From contig OX463784.1 of NCBI GenBank assembly GCA_949825025.1, forward strand, positions 22,379,868 through 22,443,867: 64,000 bases of DNA. The letters run 5' to 3'. The notes beneath the pieces were generated by a model that saw only the letters and a list, made by a program, of their open reading frames with translations, searched no databases and had not been told where the DNA came from. This document shows, one piece after another, positions 47,400 through 57,533 of this stretch. The position numbers and the translations under genes are program-made. The stretch's first letter is position 1. Each line of letters starts with the position of its first letter. This DNA comes from Siphlonurus alternatus (Eukaryota > Arthropoda > Insecta > Ephemeroptera > Siphlonuridae).

Positions 47400-47935
47400 A
47401 AAATATTCAATTTTCGCATTTATTATTTTTTTATTTAAATTTCTTTTTTTTTCAATTTTAAATTTTAGCAGATTTTAACATTAACAACATTATCCTACCT
47501 TGACTTACAAATGAAAGTTGATACAAAAATAATAGAACTTCATGAAAAGTAACGTAACCCCCAGGATAATATATAAGGACGTCACGGCACGAAGTATAGT
47601 TATATTTCAGTGCTGTATGTCATCAGCAAGTACGCAAGTACCTCATACGGGACAGCAAGTAGCTCACTCATAATAAAGAAATGTTGAATTAAATATAAAC
47701 TCGTATGGATCTCTCCAGTTCTCTGAAATACAAAACTAAAACAACACATGACGTCACATCATATATTATAGAAATATCTGCATGCAGTAGCAATAGTGGC
47801 ACGTAATTTGTAAAGTATGTACATAATACTTTCTATAATCTACACATTAATATGTTATGTATTGAAAAATATCATTTTACTAAAGCATAATTGAGTACCT
47901 ATTGATCAAGCAACCCATAATATTAATATGGCAAT
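47400..47935. other. AT-rich stretch with one CRE palindrome
   Basis: TGACGTCA at 47749-47756. No gene. Confidence 0.45.
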
Positions 47936-47936
47936 T

Positions 47937-48180
47937 GCATCCGGGAGGTGATTGTTCACATCAATTATCGATTGACGACCATCCTTACTGAGGTTTCCAT
48001 GGTTACCTCAGTCACAACCAGGCTCAGATTAATTACTATGGAATGGATCATGGCCACCCCGAATTTTAAGAGGTTTACAAAGATCCTATAAGCATAGCTA
48101 TAGATTGGGTATACGAAGAGCCGGAAAGTTAAATTCAGTTAATTGTGACCAGTATACTTGAATCTACAACAGGGTTAAGA
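47937..48180 (+). mobile_element. Degraded tRNA-type SINE body
   Basis: Carries the central domain GAGGTTTCCATGGTTACCTC then AGTCACAACCAGGC, a block CGAAGAGCCGGAAAG, and the tail AATTGTGACCAGTATAC. These match, in order, 9155-9345 and the minus-strand copy at 41425-41725. The tRNA-like head is missing. Confidence 0.6.
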
Positions 48181-48466
48181 TGAATTAAAAAAAAAATAAT
48201 AATAATATATTAATTTTCATGGAATGCATTTATTTCTTGTCCAATAAACAAAGACAGTCATTCCAAGTATCAGTTTTGTTTATAAATAATTAACAATTTC
48301 AGTAATTTAAATTAGAAACATCTCGTGCACTGAAAATTTAATGTTCATAATATTCATGATTCTGAATCAATATTATAATGAATTGCACTTTTGCAAATGA
48401 ATCTGTTAAAAATATTACAGGAACTGTAATATTTATTTTAATAGAAATAATGATGCAGGGTTGTAT
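48181..48466. other. AT-rich spacer
   Basis: Nothing recognised. Confidence 0.5.
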
Positions 48467-48721
48467 ATACAGAGTGAACCACAATTCGCGTGCCAACTTT
48501 TTTCGTAAATTTGGTATTGCAAAAATTTTCGCACAAACTTCAAACTTGGTACACTTGTAGCTGAGGGTTGTAAAAATTAGTTCAGGGTGTTAAAATTTTT
48601 ATTGAACACCAATAACACCCCTTTCAGGGGTGGTTTTTAAAAAAATTATTTTTGCCTTATGGGAATTCAATGTTAAATACAACTTTTTTTGAAATCATTG
48701 GAATTTTGCGGAAAAAGTTTC

Positions 48722-49170
48722 TAGCATAGGGTAATCGACCGTCCTGAACTCAGAAATAATTTTAGATTTTTTCCCCGACGCACCCCTGAGGGTGGAGACC
48801 TACCCCTAAAATCCATTTTCCTTAAAAATTGTGCTAAAATTATGAAATTAATTTTCAAGGAGTAATCGACCCTCCTGAACTCGGAAATAATTTTAGATTT
48901 TTTTCCCTGACGCACCCCTGAGGGTGGAGACCTACCCCTAAAATCCATTTTTCTTAAAAATTGTGCTAAAATTATGAAATTAATTTTCAAGGAGTAATTG
49001 ACCCTCCTGAACTCGGAAATAATTTTAAAATTTTTCTTTGACGCACCCCTGAGGGTGGAGACCTACCCCTAAAATCCATTTTCCTTAAAAATTGTGAAAT
49101 TAATTTCCTAGGTGTAATTGACCCTCCTGAACTCGGAAATAATTTTAGATTTTTTTTCCCCGATGCAACT
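48722..49170 (-). repeat. Left array of ~130-bp units in the 2.15-kb hairpin
   Basis: Unit starts (CCTGAACTC) fall near 48743, 48874, 49005 and 49121. The last unit is shorter. The unit itself holds a TCAGGGGTGCGTC-type block. Confidence 0.85.
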
Positions 49171-49739
49171 CTGAGGGGAAACTAGCTGCTACCCACTATA
49201 TCCTTCTTTCTTAATAATCGAGTAGAAATTGCGAATTAATTTTTTTTCAGGATGTATCGAAATTTTTCAGAGAAAAAATATCCCAGACTGACCCCTTCAC
49301 TTGCAGCATGACAGTGGTTTCACTCAATGTGTCCACCGTTAATTGGCGTGATGGCACATGTTGGTCCGCTCAACGTGGCTATGTGTGTAGGTGCATAGCC
49401 TCTAACATCTGAGGTGTGACTAATTCCATGCAACGTCTGATCTCTACTTTCTGTTTGTCAATTCGTCTCAAATCTCTTCTTGTGAACATTTTTCTTCAGA
49501 AAGAGATTTGAGACCATTGACGAGCTAAAAGTGACAGACGTTATGTGGAATTGGTTACATCTCAGTTGTTAAAGGCACACATAGCCTCGTTGTGCAGACC
49601 AACATGTGCCTTCACGCCATGCAATTAACGGTGAACACATCCATCGTCATGCTGCAAGTGAAGAGGTGAGTCTGTGATTTTTTTTTATGAAAGATTTTGA
49701 TAAATTCCGAAAAAAATTTAATTCACAATTTCTATTCGA

Positions 49740-50365
49740 TTATTAAGGAGAAAAGATATGGAGGGTAGCCGTTGACCCTCAGGGTTGCGTTAGGGAAAAA
49801 ATCTAAAAATATTTCCGAGTTCAGAAGGGTAGAGTACACCTTGAAAATTAATTTTACAATTTTATCACAATTTTTAAGGAAAATGGAATTTAGGGGTAGG
49901 TCTTTACCCTCAGGGGTGCGTCAGGGAAAGAATCTAAAATTATTTCCGAGTTCAGGAGGGTCGATTACTCCTTGAAAATTAATTTCATAATTTTAGCACA
50001 ATTTTTAAGAAAAATGGATTTTAGGGGTAGGTCTTTACCCTCAGGGGTGCGTCAGGAAAAGAATCTAAAACTATTTCCGAGTTTAGGAGGGTCGATTACC
50101 CCTTGAAAATTAATTTCATAATTTTAGCACAATTTTTAAGGAAAGTGGATTTTAGGGGTAGGTCTCTACCCTCAGGGGTGCGTCGGGGAAAAAATCTAAA
50201 ATTATTACCGAGTTCAGGAGGGTCGATTACCCCTTGAAAATTAATTTCATAATTTTAGCACAATTTTTAAGGAAAATGGATTTTAGGGGTAGGTCTCCAC
50301 CCTCAGGGGTGCGTCGGGGAAAAAATCTAAAATTATTTCTGAGTTCAGGACGGTCGATTACCCTA
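49740..50365 (+). repeat. Right array of ~130-bp units in the 2.15-kb hairpin
   Basis: About five inverted units (GGGGTAGGTCTTTACCCTCA, GGGGTGCGTC, GAGTTCAGGAGGGTCGATTA). Unit number differs from the left array, so the arms are not exact mirrors here. Confidence 0.85.
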
Positions 50366-50639
50366 TGCTAGAAACTTTTTCCGCAAAATTCCAATGATTT
50401 CAAAAAAAGTTGTATTTAACATTGAATTCCCATAAGGCGAAAATAATTATTTTAAAAACCACCCCTGAAAGGGGTGTTATTGGTGTCCAATAAAAATTTT
50501 AACACCCTGAACTAATTTTTACAACCCTCAGCTACAAGTGTACCAAATTTGAAGTTTGTACGAAAATTTTTGCAATACCAAATTTACGAAAAAAGTTGGC
50601 ACGCGAATTATGGTTCACTCTGTATGATATAATGACATC

Positions 50640-51320
50640 AAAGTCCATACAAAATATTGTTAATAATATAATTATTATACGTTTGTTTTTTTACACTAAT
50701 TTCAAATAAATATAAATTCCATTCAATGAAGAAAAGGTGCATGGACATCAATTAAGAATTTTTTTAAAATTAATTCTCATTGGTTTTGTTTGTAAAAAAA
50801 AATAATTAATTTCATCACCATCAGAATTCTGAATTATAAAATGCACTGGGAGTTTCATTCTGAATATATTGTGTTATTACAAATAAAACTATTATTAAAA
50901 AAATTACAAAAACTCCATCATAAATTTCTAATAGAAATAATTAATTTCCTGTTTTGAAATTTTAAATTAAAAATGTATATAGACTTGGTGAAACATGTAA
51001 AACGCTCCGTGATTGACGTTTATATCAAAACAACTTTCTGTCCGTATATGGAAGTGATGCAGTTCTTTGTTCTACATTTTACACTTCCTATAAATTATGT
51101 CGTGATTACAAAATTTATACAGGTCATGCATTGTTTTTATTTTTGATCCAGATGTATAATTTACTATAATTTTTTATGCATCAAAATAGAAAGAAAAATA
51201 ATCAAAATTAATGTTGAATTGTTTGGAGAACTTCAGGACATAACGAAAGTTATTACTCTGCTCTGTTTGGAAATGTTAGGAATAATAACAAACATACAAA
51301 AGTGTTTGATAAAGAACACC
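50640..51320. other. AT-rich stretch with a piece of an interspersed repeat
   Basis: Around 50996-51085 ATCAAAACAACTTTCTGTCC and GGAAGTGATGCAGTTCTTTG resemble the pieces at 56440-56510 and 57040-57110, so an old dispersed repeat is present. No gene. Confidence 0.4.
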
Positions 51321-51324
51321 AACT

Positions 51325-51490
51325 TGTGTATTCGGTAGGTGAGTAATGGCTTCCTATATTGATTGTTGACCATGTATCCTAGTTTCCATGATTCCTTCAT
51401 TCATAACTATGTTATAGACAACTTCTGCAATGGGGTAGAGTATTAGGTAACTGCTTCGGTTTGGAAGGGATCTACAAAATATGAAGCAAT
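51325..51490 (+). mobile_element. Degraded tRNA-type SINE fragment
   Basis: GTGTATTCGG, then CTAGTTTCCATGATTCCTTC and ATAACTATG match the central domain of the copies at 47937 and 9155. Heavily decayed. Confidence 0.45.
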
Positions 51491-51784
51491 GTTAAGGAGG
51501 TGTTTTCAATTTATTTGTTTTTGGAGCATATAATCAAATAAAAAGAAATGCTACAATTTTTTAAATCTATAGGAGTTTCAGTTTTCTTCAGCAAATTTAC
51601 AAGGAAGCATTTTACATTCCACTTGCTGTTTCATGAAATAAATATGAGTATTTTATTATAATATTTTGAATTTAATGAAAATTGTTAAACGTATAAAATG
51701 TTTTGTAGACTCAATAAAGATATACCAGCATATTATGAAGACTGAAAATAAAAAAGTAAAGGTGTGTAAAAATGAAAAAGGGTT

Positions 51785-51997
51785 TTATTTTGTAAGCTTA
51801 TCTACGAAAGTCGGAGTTGAAAAGTAGAAAAGTTGACTCGGGCTAATGTAATTCTCAGTGGGGGATCTGCCACTGACAGGGGGAGGGTGACCAGGGTACG
51901 TAACAGCCAGGTAGGATGGAGGTACTTGTGGCACCGGAGAAGGATTTTCAGGAACAATTAAATTCTTAGTTGGTGATATCAGTTGGTATTTGTTACT
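51785..51997 (-). CDS. Possible 3' coding exon, proline-rich with a PPxY motif
   Basis: On the minus strand the frame is open for 70 codons between a TAA at 51998-52000 and the stop TAA at 51785-51787. The peptide includes NPSPVPQVPPSYLAVTYPGH, PPPVSGRSPTENYISPSQLF and FSTPTFVDKLTK at the end. Codon use is balanced and the patch is much less AT-rich than its flanks. PPSY is a PPxY motif, the ligand of WW domains (for example NEDD4-type ligases). There is no ATG, so it would be a last exon. A possible acceptor AACTAAG ends at about 51968. A 5S SINE lies just upstream, as is common in introns. The family is unknown; a decayed retro-copy is the alternative. Confidence 0.4.
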   Translation of the reverse strand, partial: SNKYQLISPTKNLIVPENPSPVPQVPPSYLAVTYPGHPPPVSGRSPTENYISPSQLFYFSTPTFVDKLTK

Positions 51998-52044
51998 TTA
52001 TCGTCATATTATATATAACATTATAACACTAAAAGAACACAAAT

Positions 52045-52447
52045 GGGGAGGTGGGAGGTGTGGCGCAGTGCGCTTGACCGGGTCTCGTCAGATCACCGAA
52101 GTCAAGCAACGCCGAACGTGGTTAGTAGTTGGATGGGTGACCATTTTCAACAAAAACCACGTTTCCCACCCAGGGGTTAAACGTTGCGCTTTTCCACTAT
52201 GTGGTTCCCCTGGCTTTGGACCATTGCACTTCCGGTTCATTGACAAAAGCTGTAGCGTCCATCCTGACTGTTTCCACGTTTCCCTCAGCCGCAGGCAAAT
52301 GCAGGGATGGATTGCAAGGCCGTGGCCGCCCCCGTTCCAGAAGAGCCCGCGGAACGCTTAAGTTAGGGTTTCGGAAGGTTCGGGGTTTCAAAGTAGTATG
52401 TAATTAGTAAATAGAAGTACCCAATAGGGTTTGATTAAAAAAAAATT
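52045..52447 (+). mobile_element. 5S rRNA-derived SINE, copy 2, full length
   Basis: Same structure as copy 1, with TCGTCAGATCACCGAAGTCA and GGATGGGTGACC in the head and GTACCCAATAGGGTTTGATT at the 3' end. A 14-bp target duplication is visible: AAAAGAACACAAAT (52031-52044) and AAAAGAATACAAAT (52448-52461), one mismatch. The 5' end GGGGAGGTGGGAGG extends slightly past the part shared with copy 1. Confidence 0.92.
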
Positions 52448-52464
52448 AAAAGAATACAAATTAA

Positions 52465-52850
52465 ATTTTACATATTGTTTGCTTCAAAAATATTATAATA
52501 TAATAATATGAATATTTTAAATTAATTAAATTCATTTTCAAATTAAATATATATTATTTTAGTTTGCTCTTTATGATTTATTTATGAAAATATATATTGT
52601 TAAAATTATGGATTAATTTGAAATGTTAAAATTTTGTAATTGCTGGAAATTGAATATTTACATAATAATTTACTGTATGTAACCAACTCTGTAAAATAAC
52701 TTTAAAGCAAATGCATATCTTAAATATATTGCTTCTCGCGCTTATTCAGGTTATTCCATTCCCAAGTAAATGATTGATTATATATTTACTCTTGAGTTAC
52801 ATGCAACTTAAAAGAATCGTAAAAGTTAAATAAAAGCGTTGTCGTAGATT
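52465..52850. other. AT-rich stretch
   Basis: Nothing recognised. Confidence 0.5.
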
Positions 52851-53130
52851 TGTTCTGTCACATCAGATGTTCTTAGCTGGCAATTACATTCAACGATTTT
52901 TTGTAACATCCTGTCAATGATGAACAGTTTGTAACGAAGATCCTCATTGGTCGAAGCGAGCCGAAGACTTTCGAAGTCCTGCGAGAAATAAGCTCCTTTT
53001 CACCTACCATGTTCTTCTCATCTCACAGACGGAGGCTGCGAAGATTCATCTGGTCACGTGACGTCATCTTAAGTGCACTCACGTGATGCAATTTATCTGA
53101 TGCATTTTTAGACCCTGAAAGGTCGGCTGT
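52851..53130. promoter_or_regulatory. Island with overlapping E-box and CRE
   Basis: TCACGTGACGTCATC at about 53053-53067 merges CACGTG with TGACGTCA (53059-53066), and a second CACGTG (CACTCACGTGATG) follows within 30 bases. Upstream DNA is of mixed composition, with a TCGAAGCGAGCCGAAGACTT stretch. No repeat relative in the window. Candidate enhancer or promoter. Confidence 0.3.
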
Positions 53131-53634
53131 GAAATTATTTGAACATTGAAAATGTGGTAAATATACCAAAACATAATGCTTGTTTTCTAGGAAGTTTCAA
53201 TCATATTATATCTGAGTCTGCTTTAAAAATAATAAATAACAATGTATTCAACACTGACAATTATAGTTATAGCATAAAATCAAAGTGTTTGAAATATTTT
53301 ATGCATACTGAAATCCATTTGATAATGTAACGCTAACGTTTCTTTGTATTATCATGGTAGCTGTTTTATTATCTCGATATATTTAATTTATTACCTTACT
53401 GTGTGTTTATTTACTTCTAAAATTCCTATAAATATTATTATTTATATTGAGCTTGTTTGATACGTTCATACCAATATTTATATTATTAAATTTTATAATT
53501 GTTCTTAAACCTATAAAATATTTCTGCAATTATTATAAATAAATATATATTTTTTAAAATAATTAATTTTTTTTTATTATTTTAGATAAAAATCTTCAGT
53601 AATATTATACGTGTTACTACTTTAATCCGTATGG
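53131..53634. other. AT-rich stretch
   Basis: Nothing recognised. Confidence 0.5.
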
Positions 53635-53646
53635 TATAAGTATTAT

Positions 53647-53993
53647 TTTTAATTTTTAATTAAACCCTATTGGGTACTTCTATTTACTAATTACATACAT
53701 TACTACTTGAAACCCCGAACCTTCCGAAACCCTAACTTGAGCGTTTCGCGGGCTCTTCTGGAACGGGGGCGGCCACGGCCTTGCAAATCCATCCCGGCAT
53801 TTGCCTGCGGCTGAGGGAAACGTGGAAACCTCAGCAAGGATGGACGCTACAGCTTTTGTCAATGAACCGGAAGTGCAATGGTCCAAAGCCAGGGGAACCA
53901 CATAGTGGAAAAGCGCAACGTTTTACCCCTGGGTGGGAAACGTGGTTTTTGTTGAAAATGGTCACCCATCCAATTACTAACCACGCGCGGCGA
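53647..53993 (-). mobile_element. 5S rRNA-derived SINE, copy 3, 5'-truncated
   Basis: Minus-strand copy flanked by a perfect 12-bp target duplication TATAAGTATTAT (53635-53646 and 53994-54005). It starts inside the 5S part at CGCGCGTGGTTAGTAATTGG, keeping the C-box (GGATGGGTGACC) but lacking the A-box. The 3' tail is AAACCCTATTGGGTAC on the plus strand, followed by an A/T-rich tail. The intact duplication shows the truncation happened at insertion, not later. Confidence 0.93.
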
Positions 53994-54009
53994 TATAAGT
54001 ATTATATCT

Positions 54010-54595
54010 GCTAGTCAACATTTATTTTTTCTAGTACAGAACTTTATTTGAAACAGTAGCAGAAAAATAGAGGAAAATATTTTACTTTAAAAAAAGTGAC
54101 TTATATCGTAGCTTTATTTCTTGGCATGGAATTTAATATTCTACCTATACAAACTAATACAAAGTATGCCTTTACACATGCAGGCTATAATTTATAGCAC
54201 AAAACTTTTTACTTTTATTTTTTATAAAAGCCAGCAAGCTGATATTATGAAATACAATACAGGTCAAATTCCGCATGTAATTTAAGAGCACATATAAATA
54301 ATATGGGATTTACTTTAACAGTCGTAAAAGTCAAGCAAAGGAAAATATAAATAATCATATTTTGTACCACGGTACATGGATATTTCCTACATAAATATAA
54401 ACCTAGAGGAAATAATTTTATTTCTATTTAAGACAATACATAATTTATTGATTTGACTCTTGCTATATAAAAATGTATTCTGAATCTAAATAGAATATTA
54501 TAGCATAAAAATTCATTAAATTTACATTAATTATTAGTTATTTCAATAATATTGTAAAATTACTTTTAAAACTGGATGAACCATATCTCATGCCA
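54010..54595. other. AT-rich stretch
   Basis: Nothing recognised. Confidence 0.5.
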
Positions 54596-54599
54596 CATT

Positions 54600-54660
54600 T
54601 GTCTAGTTGTCAGTGAGGGAACCAAGAAAACCTAAGTTAAGAAGGTCAGTAATAATTTTC
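54600..54660 (-). mobile_element. SINE central-domain remnant
   Basis: GTCAGTGAGGGAACCAAGAA with AACCTAAGTTAAGAAGG is the reverse complement of the shared SINE domain (TTCTTGGTTCCCTCACTGAC). Only this piece survives. Confidence 0.4.
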
Positions 54661-54784
54661 AGCAAATCTTTTTATAAATCATATCTCCAAAGCATTATAT
54701 TCACCTTTAGCTGTTTTATTGAATAAAAATCAAAGATTCCTCTAAAATTATTACAGTTACTCTAATAGAAAAAACTATTTGTAA

Positions 54785-55105
54785 TACAAAATCTCTGCAC
54801 TCTCGTGGACAAATATTCAGCCAGTAGGTGTACTTCAAGCGGGTTGTGATAAGATCTCCACAGACTGTCTACCTTTGTCTGCAGAACTACCTGCCGGCGT
54901 CACTGAAATTGTGTCGAGGGTGCTGGTAAAACAGCTAGAAAATTGTTCAGCGAGTCGAAAGAATTTCGTTATGTCTACAGTCGTTTCAGTTATTTTATAT
55001 TTCTTGCTTATTAACATTTCCTTAAGTGGATGTTTAATGGATCGAATAAAAGATTTAAAAATATTACGTTGTCATTTCTGTCATAGGAAGTTGACATTGA
55101 CATAA
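54785..55105 (+). CDS. Open frame of ~106 codons without ATG start, unknown
   Basis: From a TAA at 54782 the plus-strand frame stays open to a stop at about 55103-55105, longest of its kind outside repeats. It reads WTNIQPVGVLQAGCDKISTD in the first part, ELPAGVTEIVSRVLVKQLEN in the middle, then a hydrophobic stretch VVSVILYFLLINISLSG that could be a membrane segment. A minus-strand frame is also open here. Composition is less AT-rich at 54800-54990 only. No family recognised; it may be chance or a gene remnant. Confidence 0.2.
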   Translation, partial: YKISALSWTNIQPVGVLQAGCDKISTDCLPLSAELPAGVTEIVSRVLVKQLENCSASRKNFVMSTVVSVILYFLLINISLSGCLMDRIKDLKILRCHFCHRKLTLT

Positions 55106-55590
55106 AATAATTACGACCTTAATTATAATTTGTAATATTTTCAATTTTAAATTATAATATTTTGATAAATAAGCGAATGATTAAAGCAATATTAGTAGCT
55201 CAGAAATTATTTAATAAAATTAATCAATTTATTGCGCTCTATGAAAACTAAAAATATTTAGAACATAATTTACTTTCAGCTCTTAATTTATGGAGTTTAA
55301 AAAACTACCCTATCAAGAAATAAAATTATTTGTATTAAATTATAATTCAAAATTAAAGGTATATTTTAAAATAAGTGGTATGGAAATGGTAATGGTAAAA
55401 TGCAGTATTTGCAAGTAGGAAAATATATTTTTTTACCATTTTTAGGAATATAACAATAAAAATCTACCATCTGACACGAAAGATTGAAAATAAATTTTAC
55501 AAATTTAAGAACTACCGTTCATCTTTGCAAGACAAGTTGATTTTCAGGTAAATAGAAGTAACTGCACATGTAGTAAATACTACTTGGCTT
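55106..55590. other. AT-rich stretch
   Basis: Nothing recognised. Confidence 0.5.
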
Positions 55591-55596
55591 TGTTCA

Positions 55597-55800
55597 ATGA
55601 CAGTAAAGACGCCCAGACCACCGCCGTCTATATCCGACTCGGATATACACGGCCGTGCCCAGACACCTGCATGCAGCAAACCGATGTCACATAGCTCCTT
55701 TTGTCATCTCACGTGTTGGTACATGACAACTGTCAGATTAGTTGACGTCATGGAGTGCTGGCTAGAACTTGACACACCCTGATGAACATACAGTTAGTCA
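55597..55800. promoter_or_regulatory. Island with CRE, E-box and a TGACAACTGTCA palindrome
   Basis: Within 60 bases lie CTCACGTGTT, the 12-bp palindrome TGACAACTGTCA (55724-55735, two opposed TGACA cores typical of TALE homeodomain sites) and TGACGTCA (55743-55750). Upstream DNA is GC-rich (CACCGCCG, CACGGCCGTGCC). A 61-codon frame overlaps but lacks features of a protein. Candidate regulatory element. Confidence 0.3.
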
Positions 55801-56180
55801 TAATGGAGGTCCCTTCTATATCCCCTGCATGGCTGTTGATTAGTGAGTTCAAAGATTGTTGTCAACATAAAATAATTAATATAAAAAAATTAATTTTAAT
55901 TAATTTTTTATATTTTGAATAAAAAATAATTTTATTTAATTTTTTTTTTTTTAAAAATAAATTTTAATTTGAAAAAACAATAGTAATGTATTATATTTTA
56001 GTGCAGAACAAAAATTAAATTTGAACAACGATATAATAAAATTAAACATAAATTTTATTAAATTAATTTACAGTGCATTAGGTCAAATAATAATTGAAAA
56101 AAAGAATTTGTTTGTGCAATCTGCTATTCGGTGCGAAATGTTTTGGATTTAAATTTTTAAAAATATATAAAATTGTGACA
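55801..56180. other. AT-rich stretch
   Basis: Nothing recognised. Confidence 0.5.
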
Positions 56181-56187
56181 CAATAAC

Positions 56188-56214
56188 CAGAGCGAACTTG
56201 AGTAGTACGCTCTG
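56188..56214. mobile_element. 27-bp remnant element with perfect 7-bp target duplication
   Basis: It starts CAGAGCGAACTTGAGTAG and ends CGCTCTG, the same ends as the 786-bp element at 43996. CAATAAC flanks it on both sides (56181-56187 and 56215-56221). The left end is 18 bp of the known terminus and the right end only 7-8 bp, with nothing between. It is therefore either an element reduced to its ends by deletion or an end-only insertion. Confidence 0.75.
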
Positions 56215-56221
56215 CAATAAC

Positions 56222-57300
56222 TATAAGATAATTACAGCATTTAACTGTATTTTGAAATATATGAAGATAATAAAATACAATGAATATTTGAGTTAAAAAT
56301 AAATAAAATTTTACAACAAATATTAATATAAAATTATGTTATAATCTTGAAGATCTATATAGAGCAAGAATTTTCAACAATACCACGTTGATTATAAAAC
56401 ACATATTACACATTGTCCACGTAACATTAATACTGATTGAATCAAAACAACTTTCCCTCACAAAAACCGAAAGTGGTGGTCCTTTGTCCTAAATCTTTCA
56501 CTTCCTCCAAATCTCAGATAATTGTCCCGTAATTTTTTTCACATACGTCGTGAGTTGAAATGTTAAAAATAGAAAGTTCAAATCACACACCCACACGACA
56601 TTTAATTTGTTACCACCGACAATTAAATGTAAAGCTAAAGGCGGAGAAATCACATGTAGTAACGTGATATTTCAATAATTCAGACATTTTATTATGTTTG
56701 ATAGAATAGAACCTTTGATTAAGAATATTTATGTTTAACAGCCTGAGAAGTAGCTACATTAAGTGAAAGTCCATATACATTCAGTTACATATACTTGACA
56801 TTGAGAACATTAAGGTGGGCGTGGTCACAATACACCTGTTAGAACAAGTAACAGTAATTGTTACAACCTTGAAAGTTCCCTTTAATTGTAGCTTGTGTTC
56901 GCTATATATTACATATTTATGCAACTGAAAATTCTTACGCTCTCACCCATATTATATTTTATAATTATTTTGAACAGAAATTTTGCTATCGTTGATATGA
57001 AAATACATATTATATTATTATGATATTACACATTCTCTGTCTAACATTAATAACAATGAATCATAACTCCCTCTCACATGAAACCGAAAGCCATGCAGTT
57101 GTTTGATTTAATATTATATTTGCGTTTTAAATATTTTATATATTATGATGCTTTATAAATTGTATAATTGTATCAAATCTTCAATATTTATAATAATTTA
57201 TAAAATGTAATGAATGATATACGCCTTAACCAAAATTAAATTTAATCAAAGTAGAAATAAAATAAATATTAAAATTAACTATTTTTGCATTTAGGCTAAT
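56222..57300. other. AT-rich stretch with two pieces of a dispersed repeat
   Basis: 56398-56510 (ACATTGTCCACGTAACATTA, CCTCACAAAAACCGAAAG) and 57028-57110 (ACATTCTCTGTCTAACATTA, CACATGAAACCGAAAGCC) are clearly related and resemble 50996-51085. No inverted ends or tail seen. No gene. Confidence 0.5.
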
Positions 57301-57318
57301 AAAATTTGCGTCGTAGTA

Positions 57319-57319
57319 A

Positions 57320-57414
<95 letters not shown>

Positions 57415-57431
57415 ACAAATAAATAAACAAA

Positions 57432-57530
<99 letters not shown>

Positions 57531-57533
57531 AAT
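57319..57533. repeat. (AAAT)n microsatellite
   Basis: About 53 units, with two AAAC variant units near 57413-57430. The Ile-Tyr-Leu-Phe run read on the minus strand is an artefact. Confidence 0.99.

Larger units (their letters stand above)
48470..50623. mobile_element. 2.15-kb mirror-image hairpin element flanked by TA
   Basis: CAGAGTGAACCACAATTCGC at the left pairs with GCGAATTATGGTTCACTCTG at the right, and TA flanks both (48468-48469, 50624-50625), as in Tc1/mariner-type insertions. The arms are mirror images almost to the centre (about 49490). Each arm contains a unique 250-bp start, then tandem ~130-bp units (CGACCCTCCTGAACTCGG ... GACGCACCCCTGAGGGTGG ... CCTACCCCTAAAATCCATTTT), about four on the left and five on the right. 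The central ~450 bp is itself an imperfect palindrome (AACATGTGCC, AATTAACGGTG). No transposase; frames here come from the units. Confidence 0.85.

Noticed and set aside
48721..49975. 89- and 67-residue frames with repeated FLRKMDFRGRS
   Set aside because: They come from the ~130-bp units of the 2.15-kb hairpin.
51990..52407. 123-residue and overlapping frames at the 5S SINE (similar frames at 11363-11876 and 53680-54014)
   Set aside because: The frames recur because the SINE recurs; they are interrupted differently in each copy and the element is non-coding.
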